The notes beneath the pieces were generated by a model. It was not told where the DNA came from, did not search any database, and was given only the letters and a program-made list of their open reading frames with translations. Source: Hydractinia symbiolongicarpus (taxonomy: Eukaryota; Cnidaria; Hydrozoa; Anthoathecata; Hydractiniidae). From it: a stretch of 64,000 nucleotides of DNA. This document shows, one piece after another, positions 1-12,100 of this stretch. The position numbers and the translations under genes were made by a program. The stretch covers positions 25,424,501 to 25,488,500 of the forward strand of contig NC_079879.1 of assembly GCF_029227915.1 (NCBI RefSeq). Reading direction: 5' to 3'. The number at the start of each line of letters is the position of its first letter. The first letter of the stretch is position 1.

Positions 1-544
1 AGGTTTCCTAACGAAGTAGGAAAATGGAAATAAATAAACGCTTAAAATTTCTAGGTATGCTGTTATCTTTTGATACCCATGGTTCACTAATTCATGGAAT
101 ATACCGGATTAACCATGCTTTCATTGATTATCAGAGATTGTGAAGAATCAATCAAACGTTTATCTAGGTTCCCAGCCAATCGTCGTAGTCGTTTGAAAAA
201 GGAAAATACTAAAATTATATTAGTTGCGAATGACAGTTATTTATTTATCATACATTTTATGCTTGCATTAAATATTGCACACAAAAAGTTAAACTTTTCT
301 TGCACATCAACTTTGTTTTCATTTTAAAATTCCAAACCTCGTTTTAAAATTGTATTTCAAAATCTTACTGGTTGATAAATTTTCAATCGGCGTAGTAATT
401 GAACTTATTCCATCTACTGCGACGAAGCTGGGGAATGAGAGAAAATTTCATGGTATGTTAAAAATAAATATTGCGCATGTGCAGATTCATGGTTGCTTTC
501 TCGTGCAACCACGGCGAATAAGTGTGAACTCGCCCTAAGAGATC

Positions 545-612
545 ACACTTCCACCTAAATCTCCTATAATCCATATTTAGATTTAGGATATTTAGGTGGT
601 GTAATTCTTCAA
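545..612. repeat. Short fold-back (inverted) repeat
   Basis: The left arm reading CCACCTAAATCTCC is mirrored about 30 bases later by an arm ending GATATTTAGGTGG, so the stretch could fold into an imperfect hairpin. It resembles a small non-autonomous DNA transposon, but no clear target-site duplication is seen and the family is unknown. Confidence 0.45.
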
Positions 613-726
613 GTTCTTATTATAAGAATTAGAAACGTCAGGGGTACAGCAACAGCTAATCTCTACGGCGAGCTGGTGTCTAATAGGCCGATATTTGTTT
701 TTAGTTTATTTTAAGCTGGTTTTTAA

Positions 727-834
727 CAACCTCGTCCCCAGGGCATCTTGTATCTTTTCTGACGCTGGGACGGCGATACAAATATCGCCGTCCCGGGGTC
801 AGAAAAGATACAAGATGCCCTGGGGACGAGGTTG
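727..834. mobile_element. Fold-back MITE with 9-bp target duplication (copy 1)
   Basis: A nearly perfect inverted repeat: the left arm begins CAACCTCGTCCCCAGGGC and the right arm ends with its reverse complement, leaving only a short loop. It is flanked on both sides by the same nine bases, GGTTTTTAA (718-726 and 835-843). A 9-bp duplication fits Mutator-type (MULE) transposition. Related copies lie at 4517-4591, 6080-6157 and 15887-15947. It encodes no protein and would need a transposase supplied elsewhere. Confidence 0.8.
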
Positions 835-3171
835 GGTTTTTAATCAAAGTAAGGTAAGGTATAATAGAAAGAAAAATAAACTCAACTTATTTTTTTGGGA
901 AAATTTTTTCTAATTTCTGTAGAGTGAACTTAGGAATTAAGTTGTTTGGTTAAGTCCAAACTCTGGACATGTGCTAATTATTGCTGACGTCAGCATGGCC
1001 TTATCTTTAGGAATTCTAGAGACTTCGTGTGCCCCAACGTGGATTATTTCAGCAACTTTTCTTTCGAAAAGTTTTCATCTGTCTGGCCACGTTTGTGTGA
1101 ATGTTTGACACTTTTGTCCATATTTGAAAAATGAGAAAAAAACTGCCTTTGACTCAATATTTTGTCTAAATATAAATAGTATAAATGAGCGAACTAAAGT
1201 GAAGAGAAAACATAAACATTTATAAAGAAATAACAGCCTCTTCTTTTTATGCTTTGTTGTTTTATATTACATGTTTAGTTTACAAGCTCTTACGAATGAA
1301 ATATTTTGTTGTCATGATTCTGTTTTGTTGTATATTGGTTCTGTCATTATTTAAATTCAATAAAATTAAGAACACGAGCTTCAAGTTTTGCTGAAAATTA
1401 AGAACAACATAAGAACAGCTGCGGGCTAAGTTTAAATTTTACCTTAAATGAATTAAAAGCAATCAAAGATGTAGCTAAATTCTTAGTAATTGAGCGGCTC
1501 TTCTTTCTGCACATAGAATAACAGCAAAAGAATTTTCTTATTGACTTGATTGTTCATGAACACCGTTACAGAACTCGATTTGCAACAAAACAGCTGTTTT
1601 TATATAAACATAAATTTCCGAGAAATTTAAGAAAAAAAAAATGATAAGACAAAATGAGATTAGAATCAGAAGTAGTAGTTTACTATTAAAGAAAACAAAA
1701 AAAAAAAAAAATAAATAAATAATAACTTCGCTGTAAAATGGTAACCCCCTCGTAAGTATTTAAAACTAAATGTCAACCTTGTTTCCAGGATCTTTTTACA
1801 GTGGGATAAAAATGTTCGAAAACCTGAGACAGAGGTTGTCTGTATGCTTTGCATAAATACTTTTTCATTTTGATAACAAAAAAATATAAAAGACATATTC
1901 GTATGTTTTTGTTCGTGCGTTTTTTTAAATGTTATATTTATATATATTATTAAAATGTATATAATAAAAATAAATAATTCAACATTAGTATTCATAAAAA
2001 TAAAACAAAAAATAAAAAGTTGAAGTATATGCATGAGGTGGAACTTACAGTCTGGAAAATAAATTGCAAACAGCTAACAGATTTTATGTGGAAAACATTT
2101 CAGAACGTTTTATATATATATATATTTATATATTCATATATTCTTTTTATTATTAGCACTATAAGCTTGACGTGAAGTTCGAAGTAATGTTATTTGGTGC
2201 AAAATTGATTTTTCTTGAAGAATATCCGAAAACTTACAAGAAATGTAATTTAAATATAATATGGTATGTAGCTTACGAGTTAAAGAAAGTCTTATAAGCG
2301 TTCTATGTTATACTTGGCATAAAATTAGAATTGTAAAGTTATATAATAACATAACAGTCAGTTACAAAATAGATTTAGAAATTTTTTAGTAAATAAAACT
2401 GGACGAAATTTGATATCAGACAACCCAAATCTTACACTTAAGAATATATGAAACTTTACATGTCTCTAGAATTTAGTAAAGTGAAAATGAAACATACAGC
2501 AGAAGATTCAATATACACGTCATAACAAACTATATAAGAACATATGGCTTCAGAGATCCAACACTTTAGAACATTTTCCTAATATTTAAGGCTTTGTCTA
2601 CACCAGTACTGAAATTATCTTTTACACTTCAATAGTGATAAAATAAGAGCAAAATTAAGGAAGATTTAAGAACATTTCGAGGCTTTAAAATGAAAGAGTT
2701 AAGAACATGTGTCTCTAAAAAGAAGACATGAGTCTGACTTTAAACTATCTTTACTGTCAAGACAGTTGTCATTTCATAAGTTTGACTTAAATTAACATCT
2801 CCTCTGTGAATATTTTATATTAATATGGAAATAACCGCTTTTTGACTCTTCGCCGCAGGTGTTAAAAAAGAGTCCTAAATTGTTTAGCTACATCAACGCT
2901 TTGATTTTATGTTTCCTGCTTTGTCTGGCATTTTGATGGTTTTTACTTCACTACTTGAAAAAATAAAATAAAAGCAAAAGTTTTGTAATTAGAAACAACA
3001 TTAATTATTCAAGACTCTTTCTTGAAAACAAATTAATTTTCAATCTAGGATGGAGAGCTATTCGTGCAAATGTGATTGATTCTTTAGACCATTACTCATC
3101 AAAATTTTTTTTATGTTAGCGTAACAATAAAACAATTCGAGATCGTGGTAGGGAAAGTTAATGTTTTCAGA

Positions 3172-6100
3172 ATGGTTGTTTCCTTGCTGATATTATTGAT
3201 GGCTCAAGGTGGTACGTATTATTTATATTTAAACTTTTCACAATATAAATTATTTACTATGCGAGATGTAACAGAAAGCAAAGGTGATGTTTGCTGAAAT
3301 AATAAAACTTTTGTGTAGCTTAAAAGTTTTACCCTAGTTGTTCTCAGTCAAAGAACAACTGGAGTATGAATTTTACAAAAATAAGAACATTCTATGAGCT
3401 AATTTTTCTTGAAATACTCTCAAATGATTGTTTTCTTCTCTCTCGATTTTTCATGAACATGAATTAGCTACAGATCTTCATGAGCAACAAAAACACATGT
3501 TCTTTTATATTAACAGGCTAAATTCTGCAGTTGTATTCTTACTGTTAAAAACAAAATGGGTCATATTTTAGTAATTTTTTAAAATAGAGTGTAGAATATT
3601 TACTTTAATTCTAGCGACGTTGTCCCGAAGGTTTTTTAAAGGAACCTAGTTTTTAAGATGCATATCAAAACCTAAAATCCTATATAAGAACTATAAGGAC
3701 AAATTAATGCGAGTCTAGAAATACTGAAAAACAATTTTTACTTCCGCATGCAATTTCTTTTGAATTAAAAGTGTTGATAAAATAATTATTATGGATGCAA
3801 GATATATGTCCTATCATTTTTGTTTAAGATAAGATAATTTAGAAACATATAAAGCTGCCCCAGAGCTGGTAACTTTCTCTCCGCCATCAGCTCGACTTTC
3901 GTGTAAGCCTCTAAAGTAAAAATGAATAGGCCGTTTTCCCCGCGTGACCTAGGCGTTGTCTACCACGTTCGCACGAGGTTTCAATTCAACCGTGGTTAAC
4001 CGGACGCGTGTTCATTTTAACATTCGTTACTTGATGATAAATGTTTAAATTTTTGTAATATTCTTACACAAGTGATTGAAAATCATTGTCACTTTTTAAA
4101 AAAGTAACTAATTTTGAAGCATATTTCATATTTTATCATATTTTAGTATGAAGGGCCTACCATGGTCGCGCCAGGGAAATTTATTAAAAATTAACCTGCT
4201 TGATTGCAAAAAGTAAACTCATCCGTCTCGTTTTATGACATCCATTTTTAAGCTTTTGGAATTCTTGTTACTTACAGTTAGGATGAAAGTTTGAAAAAGA
4301 AACGAAAAAATATAGTGAAAAATTAAGAAACGTGTTTCCTTTCAACAATTTTTATGACAATACCAATAAAAACGTAGAAAGTATGACACGTAGACCATTA
4401 TAGTGTCGTCCGGTCTAAGTTTGTTGCTTCGCTAAACTATCATTAGATTTTGCATTAAAACTAGGGGAGCTGCTGGTAACAAGGTTGCAAATTAAACAGT
4501 CGGAATGTACATAACCCAACCTTGTTCCCAGGGCATTTTGCCTTTTTAATGAATAACGGCTCAGGGGCTACAAGACCCTGGGACAAGGTTGTACATAACC
4601 GTAAACCCCTAGGCAGGAAATTGTAACATTTATAAATTTTACTTTTAGGCGCAGCAGAATGTCCACGACCGTGTTTGTATTTAACTAATGTATCCTCTAT
4701 TTTTCGTTTTCCGTTAAATTCGTCCTCGGGATTACCAGATAGCAAGAAACCGCAGATTATTTTTAAATCTAAAGGACATATTCGCTCCCTGGAAGTTGAT
4801 CAAGTCAACGAACAGTTATACTGGGGTGATCTTCGACACAACACTATCAAGAAAAGTTCAATGGATGGGTCGAACAAAACGACACTTTTCTCGTATGCTA
4901 TTGGCTATCCGCAAGGCATAGCCGTTGATTGGTCGTCTAATATTTTGTATTGGACAGACAGCTTAATGAAAATGTTGGAACTCTCTGATACAAGAGGTTT
5001 TAATCGGAAAGTTCTTTTTAAGTTCAACAATGGTGATCAACCAAGAGGGATATGTGTTGACCCTAGCCACGGGTAAGGTTCTTAAAATGTTAGAAAAATG
5101 TGTTGCTGGCTTCTAAAGAAAAATAATTTTGTGGATAAATGGTTTGAGCCGTTTGTATTCCATATCCCCTTGCTTCTAATTCCATTTCATAGCATAAGCC
5201 TAAAAATTAAAATTAGTCATTGGTAATCCTGTTTTAGCACCAGCCTCTAACCAACATGTAGCAATAAAATCTATTTTCGCTCAACGACTACGAGCGTTTA
5301 TATAATGCCATACACGGTGTCAGTATAATATCTTAGCAGCTATTTTAAATTCAAGTTTTCTAGACAATTATTGATTTATTTTACTGCTTTTGTGACAGGA
5401 ATTTGTTTGTTGTAGATATCTCTTTTGGACGGACTGGGGTGAAAAGCCAAAGATTGAACGCTCAACTTTATCGGGAGATCATCGAGTTACTGTAGTTAAT
5501 AAAACGATTAAGTGGCCGAACGATTTAGCCATAGACTATACTTCGGACAGATTATACTGGGTCGATGCGTATCGGGATTTTATCGAGTCTGTTTTGTTGA
5601 ACGGGCGAGATAGAAAAAAGATTTTTATTTCGTATTCCAAAAGCATTCATCCCTACAGTATGGCGTATTATGCTCCAAAACATATAGCATTTTATACCGA
5701 CTGGTATGAAGACGCTGTTTATGCTCGTGGAAACATCACCACTCGTTTGCAATCTAAACTTTTGTTTCAGAATTCAAATAAAAAGAAAAATATTGGACAA
5801 GTGCGAATTTTCGCAAACGTAATCCTAAAAAAAGGTAAATCACTTTTCTATGTATGATCTTTGATCTTGACCTAAATCTATATTCCCACAACTCTGTTTT
5901 GAAACTTTGTAGAGAAATTGTACGGGGAAATATATCCCAGTCTGTGTAGAAAAAATTGTTCTGGAGAGGGTGAGAAAATTTATCGAGTGAAGAAACACTT
6001 GTCCAGAGAATTATTAATTGTTTATCTTGTAGTTGTACGCAATGTATTAACAACGTCTATTCTCATAGGTGTCTCTACGCAATCTCGTCCCTAGGGTATT

Positions 6101-9100
6101 TTCTTTTTCTAATATTCTTTCTAGCAGAAAGCGAAGAAAACCTTGGGAACGAGATTAGTCTTTATGCGGCGTCTATTTTATGAAAATCATTAATAATTGT
6201 GTCGATATTTTACAGTAACCAACAAAAATGATACAGGTTGTTAACTTGTATTTTTTCTTTTTATGTTAGTAAAGAAACCTTGCTTATCCAGTCAAAATAA
6301 TTGTTCTCATTTGTGTTTGAAAGCGTCTGAAAATACGTTCGTCTGTGATTGTCCAACTGGCATGACTTTGTCATCCACTTCGCCAACTTTATGTGTTGAT
6401 GTAAAAAAAGATTTTGAAATCTACTTTGCTGACAGTCATGCAAAAACTGTCAATCACTTAGTGAAGTATGTCAACCAGAGTGGTTTCAGTATACGGCCTT
6501 TAGTGACGCCGTCGAACGAAAGGATTGACTACCCAGTTGCACTAGATTACGATCCATTGGAGGAATATATTTATTGGACAGACCGGAAAACTAAAAAGGT
6601 ATATCATTTTAAGTTTATAGCTATATTCCACATTAACAGTTTTGTGACATATATTGCAAGTTATAATCAATGCTTAACAAGCATCTATAGTAACAATAAT
6701 TATGGTTTTTGTCAATGTAAGCAAGCTGCCACTATAAATTACAAATCCGCAGAACCTCTCCTTGTGATATTTTCTAATTTTTTTCTTTACCCGAGAAATT
6801 TCTTTGTCCCGTGCAGTTCCGAGATAAAGAAAATCCACTAAACTTTTAATCTTTGATTCGTTTGCCGATGAACTTGTAATTTCAAAGTGTTATAAGTATG
6901 CGTAATACGCCGAGAAAATGAAAGTATTGTATCAGCTCTATTAACTGCCCGTGCGCTTATTACCTTATTAGTTAAAATATGTGGGTTGAAAGTAACGAAA
7001 TATTTGACAGGTGACGAAATTTTTGCCCGACGAAAAATCATAACTGATGAAATAATAGTCCGACGAGAATTTTTTCTGGCGATTTTACCTAAATTGTTTT
7101 TTAATTAAAATTAGGGATGAAATAATAAAACAATAATCAAATTTTCGTTTTTAATTAATTTATTTAGTTTCCTTAGAAAAAAAAAATAATAATCACACAG
7201 ACGGGTGACGAATTTCCTCTCGAAAAAGAGTTTTAATTCTAACCCTAACGGTTGTTAAAACAGGACGTTTATAAATAGTTATATCATCATAAAATTGCAA
7301 GACACACCACTTTTGAGATCTCAGTGGTTTCTAAAGCTCAACTGTTAGCTTTAAACATTCCAGAACCGCCCTTCTTTTTGTAAGAGTTGTTATTTATTAT
7401 TATATTTAATTATATTTTCTTATATTTAATTTTATTAGACTTATCGCATGAAAGAGGATGGTAGTAACTACAAAGTCATTATGAGACAAACATCCGGCGC
7501 ATCGCATGGAATTGCAGTAGATGGCTTAAGCAGGACCATCTTTTGGTTTAATGATAATGGCAAAAAATTAATGATGTCATCTCTCGATGGAGCATTGACT
7601 AAAACAATTCTAAAGACTGGGTTAGACAATCCACGTGATATAGCTTTGTATGAAGAGAAGGGTTATGTGTATTTTACCGAACAAAAATATCATTACATTG
7701 GGCGCATCAACACAGATGGTACTGGAATGATATCCACACGAAACAAAAGGGAAGATATTCATGCAACAGGTCTTGCTGTAGATAAAATTGAGGACAGGAT
7801 TTATTGGTGCGACGAAGAGTATTACAGTATCGAATCAACAGATTTAAATTTTAAAGACAAAAGAAAGATTGTGCAACAAACTGTGTACCGATTCGGTGTA
7901 TTTTGGATAGTCAGAAACCATGGAAACGTAGTAAAACCTTTTGGTCTCACTATTCTTGGTGAAAAAATGTACTGGACAGACTCATATAAACGAGCAATAT
8001 TCTCAGCAGATAAAAGAAGTGGTGGTAACATCGAATACATCACAGGTGGACTCGATCATCCAAGAGATATGCATGTTTACAGGAATTATTTGACAACAGG
8101 TGAGCTTGTATACATGTTAATTGAATGTGAAATAAAATTATATACTTATGATTGATTGCTGCATTAACTCATTTATTCACCCATCCATCCATCCATCTAT
8201 CCATCCATTTATTCAATCATTAATTAATTCATTTATTCATTCATTCATTCATTCATTCATTCATTATTCATCCATTCATTCATTTATCATTTATTCATTC
8301 ATTTGTTTATTTATTCACTTAATCTTCATTCATTCATTCACTCATTCATTCATTCATTTATTTTATTATTCATTCATTCATTTATTTATTAATTCATTCA
8401 TTCATTCATTCATTCATTCATTCATTCATTCATTCATTCATTCATTCGTTCATTCGTTCATTCGTTCATTTGTTCATTTGTTCATTCGTTTATTGATTGA
8501 TTGATTAATTGATCGATTCATTCATTCATTCATTCATTCATTCATTCATTCATTCATTCATTCATTCATTCATTCATTCATTCATTCATTCATTTATTCA
8601 TGAATTAATTTATTCATTTAATCTCTAATTCGATCTGTTATTATTTTTTTATATCTTCTAGTGTATATTTCTTTAAACTAGAGTATCGAAAGGTCTACAA
8701 ATTTTCTATATCTAAACAATTTATAAGACCTAACTATGCAAGATGCTCTCTAACCAATGCCTGCACATCCCGGTATTATACGTTCCTAAAAGATCCAGCA
8801 AAATGTCCACCAGGATACAAAGACACTGGTGTGGTAGACAATTGCGCCAACTGCTCGGATGTGGTAGGAGGAAGATTTAAATGTCCATGTACAAACTGGA
8901 TGACATGCGCGCAAAGAGCTTATGCTACAGTACAAGGATGTCATCCAAAAAAACCATTCATGAGGTTTAAAGTGCGGCAGTGCGTCCAAGGTGATTGATT
9001 TTTTGTTGGATTTTACTGCTACAAATCTTTACACATAATTTATCGTGCATAACTGTCTATACTTATGCAATGTTTTTTACCCTCAAAATTTTTTTTTAAT

Positions 9101-12100
9101 TAAATAAGTTTCGCAAATTCTTTGGCAAAATCTTTTTAAATTTTAGAGGTAAAGCCGGGGGTATGTCCATATAAAGCAAAAGCAATATGTGTTGCCGATA
9201 ACGATCAATGTAAAAATGACGATGAGTGCAAGGGCAGCAAAAAATGTTGTCAAGCTGAATGCGGGAGAGTATGCTCTGATGTTATCCAGAAAACTGGTGA
9301 GTTTATTTATATTTCCTTTCTCACTTCTCTTACTTCTATTTGATCTTTATTTTTATCTCTATACTTTAACCCGTCAAATATCCGTCGCACCGAAGTTGAT
9401 AAAAATAATAAAAAATATATTTATTATTTTTTGCTGGAAGATTTCGTGCGTTGCTTAAAATGATCCGGTTATGAGCGACACACAGATAACGGCTATTATT
9501 ATATAGAAGATTTAATAACTGTATTTTGTCTGTTTTTTCTAACCGGCTGCCCCGAAGCTTTATTTTATCCCCCCGTTTGAGTAATTTTATTACTTCATGT
9601 TAACAGGCGGACAAAACAAAATACCAATGCGGGAAAAAAATATGAGGACAGGCGAATCCGTGAATTTTTATAGTTATATAGATTAATTATCCGACGTCTT
9701 TTTTTTCAAAATGTCAGTGCACAGCTTTATTCCGGATCTCCCGCAGAGTAATGTAATTATTTCATGCTAACAGGAAAAAAAGTTGCACGATATAGCGGAG
9801 TCTAGGTAACTAAGCTTTCTTCGAGGATATCACATTTACGAAAGCATACAGTCAACTGAATGGGCCAGAGCAAACCCCTAATACCAATCCGGCCATTAAC
9901 AAAAAATAATTTCTCAGAGCAAGCCCCGAACTAAAATCAGCTGATGAACATAATGCCAGTGTTGTCACATCTTACCCTCTTTCGTGGTAATAGAGTTAAT
10001 TATATATGTTTAGATGAGTTAGGTCTTTTGTGCCCAAACAAATGACTTCATGATCATAATCACGTGAGTAAAGTAACCAATCAAAAAGCGTGGTCAGTAC
10101 TCGGACCGCGGGATATTCGTTTGCGACCCAGCGTAATCTTTTTTACTTCAACTTTTGTTGATGTAACAGTGGTAAAGAAAATTTTGCTGGGTCTCCTGGC
10201 CAGAGATACAGTGACATAAAAAAAGAACGACAGTCGAATTCTTGTCAATCTTTTGACAGGCAGACAGCTAGTTTCTTACAGCGTAAAGCATAGTGCTTAG
10301 CTAATAGAGTATCTATTTAACTATACTAATAGACAAACCCGTAGATGTTGCTCGATTTACAACCAGTTTTAAGCAACTAAAGCGTTACAACCATTTAAAA
10401 AGACAACTACATAGAATAACGATAATAGCACAAAATAATCATTGAATAATGCTGGTTAAAAAAAACTATAAAGGTATATTTAAATTAACTTATTTATTTT
10501 CTTGCTGGTCCACAGCACATTTTTACAGGATGCGGCCTGGAGAAGCAGACCTAAATTGAAAAGGCAAAATGCCCTAAAAGCGAGGCTGCTGACGCTAGAG
10601 AATATTACATGCTGTGTTTTCTTGCATATGCTTTAAAAATATTTTTTATCCTAATCTCATATATATACACATACACAATAAATTCACACAAAGCATCCTT
10701 AATTACTTATTATTTGTTATATTTATTTTCTGATAGATCATCCGTGTACAATTAATAATGGTGGATGTAGCCATTTTTGTCTTGCTAAGTCGAATTCATA
10801 CGAATGCACATGTCCAGATGGTATGGGACTGGACCCGACTGGAATGAACTGCAGTAGATTAAACGGTACGAGCATAGTTCACAAATTTTAAAATCTGTAC
10901 AGGCATAAGTTTACGCTTTTAACGACATATTTTACGAGGTTAGCGACAATGCAATTATATTTTGCGAGTTAGCGACAATGCGCGGTCATATTATGCGAAT
11001 TTAACGACAGTACAGCAATGCCAAAAAAATACAAACTGGTTGTGTTTTTGTTTTAGAAACTCTTACTGAAGATGTGTGTGCACTTCCAAAAGACAGTGGT
11101 CCCTGTCATTCGTACGCATCAATAAGGAGATGGTATTTTAACTCAAAAACAAAGAAATGTGAGCAATTCAAATATGGCGGTTGTGGTGGAAACGAAAATA
11201 ACTTTGACAGCCAAGTACTTTGCGAACACGCATGCGCAGGTACGTAAGGCCAAGGAAACCTTTTTTGTTCTTGATACGGTGCATCAATCTGACATTATCA
11301 CAAGCCATATTTACTTGGAAAACACACATGGAATTCCCTTAAAAACATAATTCGACGAAAGTTAAAATTATTTAAAGTTACACTGCAATATTTTTGCTTC
11401 TTTTTTTATTAAAATTATCGAAAAGAAATTTCTAGAACTAAACGTTTTAAAATAGAAAAACTGAAAATAATTATGCAAATAGACTAACGAAGAAATGCCG
11501 GTGAGATTTTGCTCTAAATTGACCGCTAAAAAAGGATTTTAAAGGCTAAAAAATTTTATATATATTAATATCGATCCTACTGAGTTACTTTTTTGTAGGT
11601 GAATGCCCATCTGTCAGTGCAAATCCGAAATGTGAGGTGGTTGCACAACAAAACCAGTGTACACTGACGTCACCATGTAAAGGGAAACAGCTTTGTTGTG
11701 GTCTACAGTCTTGTAACAAGAAGACATGTCAAAACCCAGGTTAGCTTGACCTTATCTTGATCTATCCCCAATGGTGCCAATTTGGGGGGTCAAAAAAATT
11801 ACATTTGCGAATGATTATTTCCAAACAAGTTTTGCGGGCATAAATCTTAGCGAATGAAGTGAAAATTTTATCAAATGTTGTTGGAAAAAAACTTATCCAC
11901 AATGAAGCATTTTTTCAGAATGGTACTTTTAAAGATTCTCTGATTGTTTTATTTTTTCGTTTTATTTTTTCTTTGTGTAGATAAAATGTTTTTTTTTTTT
12001 AATTTAACACCAGTCACAGAAAACTTAATGGGTTTCAATGGTATATGATTCTCTGTACTTTCCAAAAATATTCCCCGGGTATATAATCTCAGAAATTTAG

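Larger units (their letters stand above)
1..3171. other. Intergenic region upstream of the YWTD/Kunitz receptor gene
   Basis: AT-rich sequence with no open reading frame that has recognisable domains or coherent splice sites. Two fold-back repeats (545-612 and 727-834) are annotated separately. A short TA-rich run lies near 2108-2140. The promoter of the downstream receptor gene must lie in or near the right end, but no core element can be assigned with confidence. Confidence 0.6.

Noticed and set aside
94-913. Three open frames of 62-77 aa upstream of the receptor gene
   Set aside because: No domain, no splice support, and one crosses the fold-back MITE at 727-834.
8148-8504. 118-aa open frame rich in His, Ser, Phe and Ile
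   Set aside because: It is the translation of the (TTCA)n microsatellite.
8662-8681. Upstream acceptor for receptor exon 6
   Set aside because: It puts a TAG stop in frame after a few codons; the acceptor at 8681 keeps the frame.
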